A DNA stretch of 64,000 bases. It comes from Sipunculus nudus (Eukaryota; Annelida; Sipuncula; Golfingiida; Sipunculidae). The notes under the pieces are model-generated. The model did not search any database, was not told where the DNA came from, and worked only from the letters and a program-made list of their open reading frames with translations. How positions within the stretch are numbered: position 1 is the stretch's first letter; every line of letters starts with the position of its first letter. Made by a program: the position numbers and the translations under genes. Positions 13,089 to 28,000 of the stretch are shown here, piece by piece. The stretch covers positions 102,809,142 through 102,873,141 of the forward strand of contig CM049306.1 in the NCBI GenBank assembly GCA_026874595.1, given 5' to 3'.

Positions 13089-16000
13089 GTGAGTATTTTT
13101 TCCAATTTTCTCTTTGATTCTTAAAATGTTTATAAACAGTTGCAAAAAATATTACATGAAATTGATGAAATACTCAGAATGAATTAAGTTTCGCTTATAT
13201 CTTAAATTAATTAAATGAAGTGATGTCCTTTCTTAAGTGTTCATCATTATGTATGTATTAGTATGTTTTTTATTACTCAGATTTGATTGAACAGAATTAT
13301 GAGCCTGTTACTATTCTATATATTCAGTTGTTTGCGTTAGTATAGGCATTAAATCTGTTGATATTCAGTAATTTCTCTGTGAGTTATGTTTGAAAATATG
13401 ACAGTATAAACACATTAAAGAACACCTAAACATCAAACTCATTCTATTTCAGCTCAGCTGACTATTAGTCATTTGAGCTATAGTCGTGGTTTATTGTCCG
13501 TCGTCCATCCGTCTGTCTAACTGTCCGTCCGTCTGGATGTCCGTCCGTAAGACTGGCACATTTCCACACCATTGGACCTATGAATCTGAAATTCGGCATA
13601 CAGTTAGATGTCCCCAAAATCTCCTACCATGCCAGAAATTTGGTCAATAGGACTTCATTCCTTCAAGATATTAAGGAAAAACCTCAATTTTTTATTAGAA
13701 ATCTATTTTTACACTTCAGGACTGCCTAATATCAAAACCACTCATCTGGTTTTCTTCATATTTACCATAAATATTCCTCTAAATACTTCCTATGTACATA
13801 CCAGAAATTAAGTCAGTTATATTTAATTTTAAAAAGTTATAGGCCCAAACATAATGGACTTTGTAAAAAAATCAGGAAAGATATTTGGTCACTTAAGACC
13901 AAAAGTGTAAAAGGTAGGGACTTTTTCTCAGTAATACAACTTTAATTAATCAAAATTTAATTGTATACCAAAAATTAGATCAAAATCTGTAAAACTTTTT
14001 TAAAAATTAGTAAAAATATAAAATTGGAACCTTAAATTTTGCCCAAGTTTGACCATGGTACGTTTTTTTCCTGTAACTGCTGTGGATTTAATATTCAAAG
14101 CATGTTTTATATTTGCATTTCAACTGTTAACATAAAAAATTTGAAACCAGTTGATCAAAAACTGTTGATTTTATTCAAGTTTTCAAGCACCATGTCACAT
14201 ATTGTTTACATCAAGCTAGTGTTATGCAGTTAGCTAGAGCTCAGCTCCCCAGCTTCAACTCTCAGTTCCTTAAATTTGGCATACAGTTAGATTTCTCCAA
14301 AACCCCCTACCATGTGAAGAATTTGGTCACTAGGACTTAATTCCTTTGAGATATTAATGAAAAACTTCATTTTTCCATTAAAAACCCATTGTTACACTTT
14401 AAGACTGCCTAATATCAAAATCACTGATCTGACTTTGATCATATATAATATACATATTTTTCTATACATTCGCTATGCACATGCCAGAAAGAATGTCCGT
14501 ATTGCGTAATTGTTTTAAGTTATGGGCCCGAACATAATGCACTTTTTTAAAAATCAAGAAATATATTTACTCCCTTAACAAGAGGATTGCTGAAGCTAGA
14601 GATTTTTTGTCAGGGATGTAACATTATTTAATCAAGATTCAATTGAATACCCAAAATTAGTTCTGAATTTTTCAAATATTATAAGTTTTTAGTATAAATA
14701 TAAAATTAGTACCTTAAATTTTGCCCAACTTTGACCATGGCACGTTTGTTCCCTGAGAGCTCTGTTGATATAATTTTCATATCATGCACACATAAGGATT
14801 TCATCTTTGTAGTTGAGAAAGCTGAAAGAAATTGGCAAAATATTGTAGCTTTTTATTAATGTTTTAATGAGACTATGTCAGACCCAGGCTAGCTAGCCCC
14901 TCTTCAGTCACCTGTATGTTGACCTTGTTCACCTTTCTTCAAATTATGCACGCTTGAGGCGAGACATACACTGGGGCAGCCAGGCAGCTAATGCCCAGCC
15001 ACAGTTGATCAAGGTGTCCAAACCAACCCATCTAATAGTTGTTATGAAAAACAACATAACAATAAACAATAAATTAATAAATTTATATTGTATTTTAATA
15101 ACAAATTAAAGAAAAATTAATAGAAAGGAATTTGTTAGTTGATGAGTAACAGAAAATTAACTTGCAGTTACTGATGATGTAAGAATCTTGTATGGATGGA
15201 TAGAATGTTAATGTCAGTGTTATTCTATATAACACCATGCAGTCACCTATGGTATTTTTCAGTTCAATTTTAATGATAAAAAAACAAATCATATTATTCA
15301 TTACTTATCATTAGGGATCATATGAAAGAAATTAATTATAGACAAAGATGCAGTTGATAATATTAATCTAGATTCCTACTGTGTCTAGTGTGTAGATTGA
15401 TGTGAAAGTAGTCCAAAGTGAATATAATACAATTATTTTTTTAATATGAATAAAAGCCATAAAACCAGGTACTTATGATCATTATTTAAATTTATGAATT
15501 TTGTATATTCTTGTCACCCCTAACTTAACGTGAAAACTTTACAACGGATATATCCTATAAAACAATAGGATGGGTTAACGCTCGCCACTTGATTTCATTA
15601 ATCAAGAAATTAGATCCCGGTCATTACAGGTGACATTTCCAGGTTCTTTTAAGGACGTGTATAAAAATACCAGACAATCATACACCCAGATCAATAGAAA
15701 CTATGAGACATCAGGTTAAATTCACAAATATAATTCAAGACAATACTTACAAAGACGTAGATGTAAGTGTGTGTGCGTTGATGTGTCAATGCGACAGTCC
15801 TTCACATTAAAAATACAGGATATTTTTACTGAGTCCGTGGTTTGTATAAAAACCAATAAAGTCCAGTTCCTTCAGAGATCTCTGGTTACTGTTTTGTGTA
15901 GAATCTAGCGTATGGTTAGCAGCATATAGTCTTTCTGAGTTTAGCGATCTTCAACTGATCTTGCTTGTCAGCGACCCGGGTAGGTTTACGATCACATGAA

Positions 16001-19000
16001 TGCAATAGCGCCCTTTGTTTACGTTGAGCTTAGAGTCCTTCACCTTGCTCGTGTAGCAGTGGGTTCACGGCTTACGGCGGTTATGTATCTAGGTCAAGCT
16101 GAACTAGACCGGCAGGTGTCGAGCGCGCTCTCTCTATATCGCCAATACGAAGCTCTTTCGGCAGCACGGCTGAGTTCTTATGAGCTGGGTCCTTGCCTCA
16201 TGCAGAAGCTTGCTTCTATGCCGTTTCTGGCGTTTCAATGTTCATACTCCCGTTCGTGCGTGCTGCCACCTCAAGCTTCAAGACCCAACTGAAGGCAGCT
16301 TCCAGCGTCTCTCCCTGAACTCTGACGTCACAATCATCGTCACGGTTCTCTGATTGGCTCATTTCTCAAGTGTCCCATATAAGGATATATGTGACCTAGT
16401 TTGACTGTTAGCGTCACCTTGGCGACCCACATACCAGAAATAATTACACACGATGCGTGACACGGATAAATCAGCTGATAGCCGATGGGATTCCATACAA
16501 GAATACACAATATATATATATACAATCAAGACCTGTCAACGCTTTAGGATGACGTTTCACGTCAATATCAATAGAGAATAGACTTCGTTAAACTATGATA
16601 CAAAACACCGTACATATTGTCACCGATTTCTGGTGACAATTCTGGATTCTCAACATCATTGTTTGGCTAAAACTGAATAAATATTAGACATGGTGCGAAT
16701 GCTTTGCAAATGTATTTGAATATGAATATGAATATGTACTGCATTAAAAAATTTTATTGCATAAGAATGGGAATTCAGGTAAAAATGAAAGTATTTGAAT
16801 ACCAGTGCAGATACTTTCAAAATGTATTCATAAATGCATTCATGAATATATTCTATAATATTATTTTAATAATCATTTCCATTATATTTTATTTTAAAAA
16901 ATCATATGATTTTCTTATTATTTTTTTAAATAAGAATTATATTGGCACAATATTTGTTATTAAATTTTAATAAATAGTTAAACTCTTTTATTATGCCAAG
17001 TCAAAATCTGTGTGACAATAGCACTCCATTTGTTAATAAAATAAATGAAATCAATCCTCTTCCTTGTCTCTAGATACTATCAAAATCATACATAAGCTAA
17101 ACACCAACAACTCATAATAAAGCTTATATTTATTACCACACAAAACCAGCATGTGCCTCATTCCCAAATCTTATTTTTTATCTTATATAACAGCTAAGCG
17201 CTGTGACCCATGGGTCCCTTGTTCAAAATTTATAAATAATTGCAGTAATTTATCAAATGATATGTGTCAAAACTGTAGGTGTCCCTTAAATCTTGCAAAG
17301 TCTGAAGATGATCAATTTATGCCATTAATAAAGTCTTCATGTTCTGATGATGTTCGTATGACACAAATTCATATCTAGCTCCGATCAGATTTCTCATGGA
17401 TGACTCAACTGTTTACCTGGTCTCTTCTTGATCTGGGACAATGTTACTATATGTACAAGACTAATAGAATCAGATACTTTTCCCATGTATTTTATAAACT
17501 TATAATAGAAGTAAATTATCACAATTTTAGTTTACCAGTAAAATATAAACATATATTACTACAAAACCTAAATCATTTGTGTAATGTGATGTTGATGAAC
17601 TTTTCATTGTTCTGTTTCAGGGATGGCCTATGCCATGCTTGCTGAACAAGCTCCGATATATGGTCTCTATGTCTCGTTCTTCCCAGTTCTGCTGTACTTT
17701 TTGCTGGGTACATCAAAACACATCTCTCTAGGTGAGTACTTTGAACTGAGGCTGCAGTTCTCACAGGTGCTGTAGTGGTATGTTGTATTACAAAGGAGAA
17801 ATACATTTGGAAAAAAATGCCAGTTCATAATCAAAATAGTACTCTTAGAATATGCAGTGAAAGAGAGAACAATCTAACAATATATTGTATTAATGAATGA
17901 TATGTGGTCTGCTTTAATTGTGTGTGGCACATGTATCATTGTACATGACACCCATATGTTAAAGGCTAAACATTACAGGACTGGCTAAACTCATCAAAAT
18001 TTATGTATTTGCCATAAAAGGTATACTGTCAGTTTAATGTTGGTGAAATTTGATGTACTTTTGGGTTGCCAGTTGCATGTTGTGGAAAAATGTGAACTTT
18101 ATTCAGTAAACTCCTCAATTTGCTTACAGGGGGTGTGTAAACTAACTCATGCCCTATCACAGGCCTGTCAGTTATTTTCACCCCAGCCCTTACCTTGATC
18201 TGTTGGCCAATAGTGTACATGCAGCCTTGTTAATTATAAAAAAAGGTAAATTCTTATGTATATGTGTATCAGCAACTGTGCCTGAGAAATGATTATAATA
18301 TACCTGCTTCTTTGTGTATGGAGCAGATGTTGTTTAACCTGTGTATGGCTTTAGTGAAAAGGTTCCTTTTGTGTGGTGCCTAGTTGAATGTTATTGATGG
18401 CAAATTTTTATTGACATGATTATACATGTATAGATTATCATCATTTTGGAGTTAGTTTTTACTTCATGTTTAGGGAGGATAATTATGTGGGTTTTGTTAA
18501 TATACAAATAATAAAGAAGTAAATTAAAGAAAATGAAATTTCAAGATACAGAATAATTTCTTGCATTTTTGGTTATTTTAATATATTTTGTGTCTCAAAC
18601 ATCCGTAATAGGTAAAACATCTCATGCAATATTCACCATAATTTTTTAAACCTATTGTCTTTTTTTCTTGTTTGCACGCCATTTAATACCCTATCATTGC
18701 CACTTGATAGTACTGTGAGCATTATAACTAATGGACAGATTGGGCTTAAATTGTGCATATCCATAGATCTTGGATACCTCCATCTTGAATTCAAGACTGG
18801 TGGCGCTATCTGCTATCATAATTGTGTGGCGTCCGTCAATATGTTTGCTTTCATATCTCTGGAGTGGTTCAAGCACTTGGTCTGAAATTTGGCATGTCCA
18901 TCCATCTTAGAATGTTTTCTCATAAACCTGACAGGTGGCCCACCTACCTTCCCATTTATGTAGAATAAATTAAAGCCCTTTTTTGGATAGATTGCATTAT

Positions 19001-22000
19001 TAGCCTGAAATTGTGCATATCCATAGATCTTGGACTCCTCCATCTTTTTCATAAGACTGGTGGCACCATCTGCAATCCATTTGCTGTGGTGTCCATCTGT
19101 GCATATGCTTTGGGTGAAAATTGCTCATATCTTGTGAGTGGTTCATGGTATTGGTCTTAAATTTGGCATGTCTATCTATTATGAAAAATTTCCTGTTAAA
19201 CCAGACAGGTGGCGCCACCTACCTTCCGATTTCCATAAAATAAATTAATGCTCTTTTCTCAAGAGTGATTCACTGTATTGGCCCCATATTTAGTGGAAAT
19301 ATTGTTTCTCAATTTGAAAGATGGAAGAAACCATAGTCGCTTGTCAAATGTCAGAATATGCTGCTGAACATGTTATAATAATAAAAAATAAACTGCTGTC
19401 ATACCAGGTTTCTCCCATGGTTAGTCATCTGCATAAGATATAATCAACTGTATATCAGGAATCTAATACTGGTCACAGCTCCTAGTGTGAAACAAAGCTG
19501 GATTTTGTCATAACAGTCTGATGATTATAACACTGTAGGAATGATCACTTGAATCTTTTTTGCATGGGATTAATTTACTCAGTAATATAGGAATATTAAA
19601 ATAAAATTTACATTTTGAAATGTATCTATGAAATATCTTTTAAAAAATGAACATGTTCAGATGATATATTTATATTTTATTAGGTAGCACATATTTAGTA
19701 TTTTACACAAATTTCTGATTAAGTGTTTATGATGTATTATATAATCTGAAATGCCGTATATTCAATTTCTACTGTATCAGCAGTTCCTTGTATGATAAAC
19801 GAGACTTATGGGCCCCTCTGAGCTCTTTACACAAGTTACAGGGCTATAATTGTTTTATGAGGCTTTCCGTAGCCCAGTCATTTTTTAGTAGCTGAGCTCT
19901 GACAGACCTCCCTGTGTCTGACGAGTCTGTATTGACAATTCATCTATCTCCGGGAGGACATTTCCTGCCCTTTCCATATTAATCATCACCCAACCACCAG
20001 TTTTTTGGAAAATGACACACAATATGGCCGTGGGGGACAAATTATGGGGTGCTGCTGTTAAATGATGTGAGGGTTATTCAGCTACCACCTCTTATGAGAA
20101 CAAGAGCAGGGTGACAGCATTTAATTAAAGACTGCTCTTTTGCTGTTTATTAATCAGTGCTTATCTGTTATTCATGCCTTATAATAAGTCGTGCAAACAT
20201 TGTAATATGCCATACATTTTGCTCTAGTATTTCCCTGACAGTGTGACAGGAGGTATAAAATGAATCAAAGTATAATGACAGATGATTCTATTAAAAAAAG
20301 ATAATATTTGTTTCATATATAAAGTCAAGACAGCAGTTATTTTGGCTTTTTATAACTGAATAAGATGTCACCAAATTGTCTGTCTCACAGCTTGACAGAG
20401 AGAAAACTTTAATACAAAAATCAGTACAATGGTCACTTTCTTTGTTTAGTTAATGTTATTGTTTTTTTGTAATAACATACATAACTTTCTTGTTCATGCT
20501 AAAATAGTGTTATACCAAGACCCTGTGCTTAACCATTAATTAATTCAGAATGAGTGTTTAATTAAAATCAGGATCATTATGATGGAATTATTCAGGATAT
20601 AATAAACTTTAGATAATTTAAGATGGTCACATGTTGGAACAAGGATATATTTGCCCATACAGGGAATTCAGTAATATAATGTTGGATTGGAAAATGGTTG
20701 TCATAGCAATTGCACCTTGTGCATGTGGTATTGCCTTCTGCCAGTCAGAATGGTTTACTTTGCTTCCTGGTGATCTGACGCTGTAATTGGAATGTGTTGT
20801 CTTCAGGAAACAGCCTGGGAACCAGGCAGGTCATGCTGTCTGCCTCAGTTTGGACACTAGAATAACGACTTGTATTAAACGGCACGTGAAGCAAGCTGCT
20901 GCATTTTCTTTTTTGGAAAACATTATGTCAAACAAATTATTAATATCAGAAACTGAAATCTCATTTCAAAATTTCTAAATGTCATTTAGAAAAATGTTAG
21001 TTTATTTTGATGTGTATTATTAAAATAATATTTATTTCAGACACAACTGATACAGTCATTTAGCACCACATTTTAAAGTTAATGGCTTATTAAATATGCT
21101 ACTGAACAAAATGTTTGTCTCATTCAGGGTTGATTTAAAATTTTATTCAAAACTTTATTTAAACTATTTCAGAACTATATTCAAAGATTTATATTATGTA
21201 CCTTTAGGCAAAAAAATTAGTTTCTCAAATACTGAGAGGACATTAAAAGGTTACTGAGGTGAGTATGACTTAAAATGTACATGTTTCCTCTACGAAACAG
21301 GTCATGTTTTGTAAAAAAAATGTAAAATGAAATGTGAAAGAAGTCATGCAAAATTGGTAGAACAGATACAATTGCATTGAACAAGTCTTCTGAATTGTGC
21401 AAAGGAAATATTTTCCATCTTTATAAATTGGAACTTCCAGTTGTTTGTATGTGATGGTATAACCAGTTTCTTAGCCTGTGTGGTGCTTTATTTTAAAAAT
21501 TGTGACCTTAGGTTGTTATACAATTTCAATGAAAGAATTCCTAATGCTTATCTTGTTGATTTAAGAAACTGCATAAAAAATTCAGTATTTTAGAAACTCC
21601 TGTTACAGTAAGAGACCATGAGAAATTTACAGGAATTTTATGATGAATGTGTAAGACTAACTTTTGTATGTAGTCATGGAATATATAAAGGGACTAAACT
21701 TCTTTTATCCCTAAAACCCTTCACATTTTATGCTGCACTTAAACAAAAGAAAAAACATGTATTTAATTCAGTATCACTGTGTAAAGTGCTCACGTGTTAC
21801 CATTTTGATGGTCAAGGTGGCTTATACAGCCATATAGTCATTTCCCAAAAAATAATTTTGTGTTATTACAGATAAAATTCTTTGCTAAATTTGATCTAAT
21901 TTCAGGTATGATTTTTGTTAAGCTTTATGCTTAAGATATATGTCACCTTACCTGTAACAATACAAGTTTAACTTTCCTTCTTTTTTTGTCAGGTGTTAGT

Positions 22001-25000
22001 TTTAACCATACCCTTTTCAGTATCTGTATTTGGGTTTGGACCAATGGAAACACAACCAAACTGTAAATCAAACAGTAAAGGGATGAAAAGCTATTTTTGG
22101 CATTGACATGGCTGTATGTATTCCTGCATGTTTTTCAGGAGCAATAGTTGTGGTTTTTAATCTTATGGTTGGCAGTTTGGTGGCTAAAAATGGCAGAACC
22201 TGCTGTCACACCATGTTTAGCCTCTGTTCCAAATCATCCAGTACATTTCCGTCTCTGACAGATTTCTAACGGTTTTGGTTTTATGAATCATTCTGCTCAT
22301 CTCTGGGCATGGGAGAAGCAATCTGCTGAACAGTGTTTCCTATTTTGTGAACTTTCACAGTCACTGTCAAGGGCTTTTTATACTATATTATGTAGTTTCA
22401 CGGTTTGTGTGATGCATCGGTTTCTAGCATCATCATTAGTTGTTGCTTTACTATCATTTTACAGTAGCCATAGTCGTTTCTAATTGTCTGAGGAGTTACA
22501 AGATTTAGTGGAGCTGTATGAGATTTTTCTTTATCAGTCTACCATGTTTTTGTTTTGTCATCTTGGATTGTTAATGGCTTGTAATCTGCTATTTTTTGCT
22601 AGACATAGATTGCTGCACCTCTTATTTGTTTACAAACATATATATTTTATTCTTGATAATAGATGTCATACTTTACTCTGATTTTGTTCTGGATAGGTAA
22701 ATCGAATCACATATGTATTAATTGTGTACTCAGATATCTGTTTTGTACCTTGAATAAAAATATTGTGTTATATAATGTAATTAATATTTTGGATGATTAT
22801 TGCTGATTATACAGGGTAGTCTTTATGGCCAGGACCAGGTAAGAGATGTAAGATAAGTAAGATCCGTTAAATGTAAAAGTAAGGTCAAATAACTCCTAAC
22901 TGTAATGAGACTTATAAGAAGTGGTGTTTCTGGGACACTTTAATCAATTAACTTGTGCAGGAGGTTTTAATCTGGGGAATTTCGGCCTTATAACATGTAT
23001 TAGAGGTGTGTATTGCAAGCAAACCTGATGACAGCTCTTAATTGAATTGGAATTGAAGGGAAATGCATGAATTGGAATTGAATTGATTGAAATGAGTTTG
23101 GATTAAATTTAAAACAGTGCCCCTAGGAGCTGACTAATACATCTTCACTGATGAACAAATATTATGAACAAACATATATCTGAATTTACCCTAGGCCTTA
23201 GAACATGATATCTGTACCAGGATTATATTCAGACTACACCAAGGAGGACAGCACATGTACTATTACCAGGCCAACCCGCAGATCCCTTTGATTTCATGAA
23301 AGATCATAACATTCAACAGACTGTAACATCCTTTGCTTTTATGAAACATAAGACCATTCAACTGACTGAAACATTCTTTGATTTCATGAAACATCATACC
23401 ATTCAACTGACTGAAATATCCTTTGTTTTATGAAACATTAGATCATTCAGCTGACTGAAACATCCTTTGATTTCATGAAACATTAAACCATTCAGCTGAC
23501 TTAAACATCCTTCATTTTATGAAACATTAGACCATTTAACTGACTGAAACATCCTTTGATTTCATGAAACATTGGATCATTCAGCTGACTGAAGAACCTT
23601 GTGGCTCATGAAATATAAGCTCATTCAGCTGACTGAAGAACCATTTGATGTGATGAAAAATTATTCTATTCAGCTGATGCAAGAACAATTTTATATCAAA
23701 TTAATGAAATTGAAAGTGTGCCTGCTGAGAAAATTTAACAGCACTTACTTGTCACAAATACATTGAAAATTAAAATACTACAAAACAGTATTTTTGTCTG
23801 CTCTGGCTTAGAGCTATATAACATTCAGTATTCGTGCACTAGAAAAATAAATAATGAGCCTGTGACCTAGCAGGAGGAACATATAAGAATTAATCAATCA
23901 GTATTCAAGGAGATGACATTTTCTCACAATGAGAAGTCACTGGAGATGCCTGTCTTTTTTCTTTGTATTGTTTATGATATGAAAGCCACAGTCATTTATT
24001 TTATGTTCAGTCCTCATTCTGTGATCACGTAATGGCATGCATAAATGCCAACCTGCATAAAGCATTTATCTCAGGTGCCTGGTACGGTTAATGAAATCCA
24101 GTTGTGGCTTTAATCAGAACAATTGTTGTTTTACCTTAAATTCATGATTATAAGGTTTTCCCTTTACAATCTTAACTGAATGCAGGCTGATATGGCCTCA
24201 CAGTCAGGGAAGCTTCAAAATCACTGATTGTGGTATGACTGATATGTTGAAGCTTTTTTAAAAACAATATAGTCTTAGAAGTTGGCAATATGCCTCAGAA
24301 TATAAATTATAATAAATTGTTGGATTCTATTTATTTAAAAAGATGTATCATATATATATATATGTATGTGTTTATATATATATTATTATGTATATGTTAA
24401 TATATATATATCACAATATTTAAATATTGCTGGTCATTGCTTGGATACTGTTAATCATATATAACAGAGATTGTTGGATGCATGAGGTTACATACCTGTC
24501 TTGACTTATCTGTGTAGAAGTCATATCCTAATCGTAGCTGGTGATGGATAACTATACTATATATATAGTATAGGCTAACATCTGAGGTCAATTACCACAA
24601 TGCATTTACTGATCTGTATCACCACTGTCCAGCCAAGGAGTCTCAGGACACTAGTGTCTTCCTAGTCAACTTCAGATTCATTTAAATAAAACCAGTGTTA
24701 GTGTATGTGACAACAAACATCTGTACATGTCTCTAATGAATTGTACGTACTTGTATGCTATAACAGCAGAGAAATTCCAGTCTCAGGGTTTTTTGCTTGC
24801 CGGAATCAAAGATTTCGGCAAGCATATTGGTCAGTTGCGTATGTCTGTTTGTCTGTTTGTCTGTCTGTTTGTTTGTTTGTCACCACTCTCCTGGTCACAA
24901 TTTTGCAACAATAACCTTGAAACTTACAGGGATGTTCGAAAACATAATTTCTAGGTGCCCTATTGTTTTTGGTTAAAATAGGTCAAAGGTCAAGGTCAAG

Positions 25001-28000
25001 GTCGTCAAAACCTCTCAAAACGTTTTTTTCTTCATATCTTTGTGACTATTAGTCGTATCTACTTCAACAATAGCTCATTTTAATCGTCATTCCAAGGCCT
25101 GTCATCTGGTGTGTAGCTGACTCAAATTTGCCGTAACCATGGTTACAATTTTTTTGGGAAAAGTCATGATATTCGAAAATAAGGGATCTTATTTTTCTAA
25201 CTTTGTCAGTTTTAAAGCTAGAGTGATCTAGTTTTTTGCCTCAGGTAGCATTTAACTAGTACTACAAGATTTTATTACAAGTCTTGCAGTATCTCGTAAA
25301 ATATCTCGTGAATAGAGATATTTCGAGATTTCATTCATCTTGCGCCAAAGGCCACATTATTGCAAGAATCTTTTTGAAACTGACATATCATAAGTCCTAC
25401 ACTAGTATCTCGAAATTGTTTTTTCATTTTTTGAGTATGGCTCCTAGGGGGCGCTGCACACGACCTTCACACAGATATCATTACATTGGCCATATCTCTA
25501 AAACCCAAAGCCTCAATAACATAAACTATAGCTTATTTTTTCCCTCTGAGTCTTCTCCATAAACTGATAATGTCATCTGGTCTCAATGTTGTGTCACTTT
25601 GTCATTGTGTCCGTCTGTTTGTCAGTTGTCCTCTAATTCGCCTGCTTGCTCTTGCGTCTCACATATAGCATTCTACAGGCCACAGTTTTGAAAGAATCCT
25701 TTTGAAACTATTACATCTTAAGTCTTACACTAATATCTCGAAACCAATTTTTCTTTTTCCGGATATGGCCACTAGGGGGCGCTGAACTCGAACCTCTCCC
25801 AACATATCATGCTTTGGCAATATCTCCAAAACTATAAACCTCAGTTACATAAACTGTAGCTTTTTTCTTCCTTTGAGTCTTCTCCATAACCTGGAGTAGT
25901 CATCTGGACTCAATTTTGAGTCACTTTGTCAGTGTTTTCGTCTGTTTGTCAGTTGTCCTCAAATACGCCTGCTTGTTGGCTCTTGCGTCTCACATATAGC
26001 ATTCTTTAGGCCACAGTTTTGATGGAATCCTTTTGAAACTGTTACATCTTATGCCTTACACTAATATCTAGAAATAATTTTTTCATTTTCCGGATATGGC
26101 CACTAGTGGGTCATGCACACGACCCTCACACACATACTATTGTATTGGCCATATCTCTACACCCAAAGCCTCAGTTACATAAACTTTGGCTTATTTTCTT
26201 CCTTTGAGTCTTCTCCATAACCTGATTAAGGCATCTGGTTTCAATCTTCTGTCACTTTGTCAGTGTGTCCATCTGTTTGTCCGTTATCCTCAAAGTCGCC
26301 TGCTTGCTGGTTCTTACGCCTTACATATAGCATTCTACAGGCCACCGCTTTGACGGAATCCTTTTGAAACTGGGACATCTCATGGTATACACTAATAATA
26401 CGAAACGCATTTGTCGTCTTCGGAATATGTCTGCTAGAGGGCGCTACAGTCTAGCCTCCCTAGTATATCATTAATTCGCCATACCTCCAAAATTATAAAT
26501 CTAAATTACATAAATTATAACTTATTTTCTTCCTTTCAATCTTCTCAATCACCAGGTTATGTCATCTGGTGTCAATCTTGTCTCACAAAGTCAGTATGTC
26601 TGTCTGTTCGTCTTTTGTTGTCAGCTTTGTCTGCTTGCCTGTTCTTTTGTCTCATATGTCATTCTATGGGCCACATATTCTCAGCAATGTCCCTGAGAGT
26701 CATTCCATTAATAGAAAACCGACAATATGTTCTGTCTGTCCGTATGTGTTTCACTTCCGATTTCCGGCAAGCGTTCGACCTATGGTCGTCTAGTTTTGTG
26801 GTTTTGTTTGTATGAATGTTCCACGTACATTACCAGATTTCTTGCATGTCAACATAAAGGTCAAATAAGCTGAAATGCAGGATAATGGTGAACTCCATAA
26901 CTTTTGATGAACTGTAATTTTTCTCTCAGATATGAAACACAAATGGTTTCAGTCAAGTTTTGTGAAAAATTTGAAAACGGGTGACCTTGACCATGTCAAA
27001 TTCTTACAAACATAGGAATTTTTTTAAGCCCATAACTTTTGAAGTACTGCATATATTTTAAAATTGATACATAAATTGTTTCCACCATGATCTTAACATG
27101 TTTCATAACTGATGACTGTGACCTTTGGCTTTGAGGGACTTTCTTTAACCTATAATTTTTTAAGTACTTGCTCTTTTTGTTTCACAGACAAGATAAAAAT
27201 TAATGACCTTGACCCTGGTAACTTGAACCTTGTATATTGTCAGTATATCCTGTAAAGGAAGGGGGCCTATTTTAAATGGGGTATGTCTGGTTAAGGGGTA
27301 TTTCTGGCATCTCTGATGCCAGAAATTATTAGTTTTAGCTATTTTCTTCTAAATAACTTATTTTTAATTCCAGGTACATTTGCTGTGGTAAGTTTAATGA
27401 TTGGTGCTACAGTGACAAAAAACCAGGCCAGCTTCTGTTCTGAGTACACGGATGGAATGGTGGGGTCTCCCTCTGTGATAAACAGCACAGAGAGTCCTGT
27501 AAACACATACACAGTCGGAGTCACTGGTTTAAATCTGTCCACTGTCAGTCCAGGGGCCGCAGTGTCAGAGGGCATCAGTGAGTTTGACCAATGTAAAGCA
27601 AAGATTGCTGCGGCAGTCACACTAATGGCTGGAGCCATACAGGTAATGCTCTTTAAGTTTAATTAAACCATTTATACACAGAATACCTTTCCTGAATTTA
27701 CCCATAAATAATAATGTATAGGTGAATCTAAAAAAAGATTGGAAAAACCAGGGCAATCCAGCATTTTCAGATTGCAGGTAATTGTTTAGTACTGTTAGTG
27801 TTGGAACCATTGTTAGCAAAGCATGCTGTCTGTGACTTAACACTTACTGTAACATTTCCGTCATAAATTTGATAAGAAAAACAATGCAGATTCTGAAGTC
27901 TGTTGTTCTGTAATGTCATTATTTAGTCTATGAGCTTTAAATCTGGATTTTGAGGTTATACTATATTTTTAAGTCTTTGTCCATGGCTATTTTTTTTAAG

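Larger units (their letters stand above)
17732..27373 (+). other. Intron 2 of the SLC26 gene (9.6 kb)
   Basis: Largest intron but one. Holds a family II-like fragment (18700-19260), a candidate regulatory block (19790-20190), a 45-bp minisatellite (23284-23690), TA microsatellites near 24350, and the family III element (24794-26795). The stretches 20200-23280 and 23700-24790 show nothing further. Confidence 0.6.

Noticed and set aside
15996-16292. 98-codon open frame in a GC-rich patch
   Set aside because: Lies wholly inside the 1127-bp solo LTR; GC-rich LTR sequence explains the open frame.
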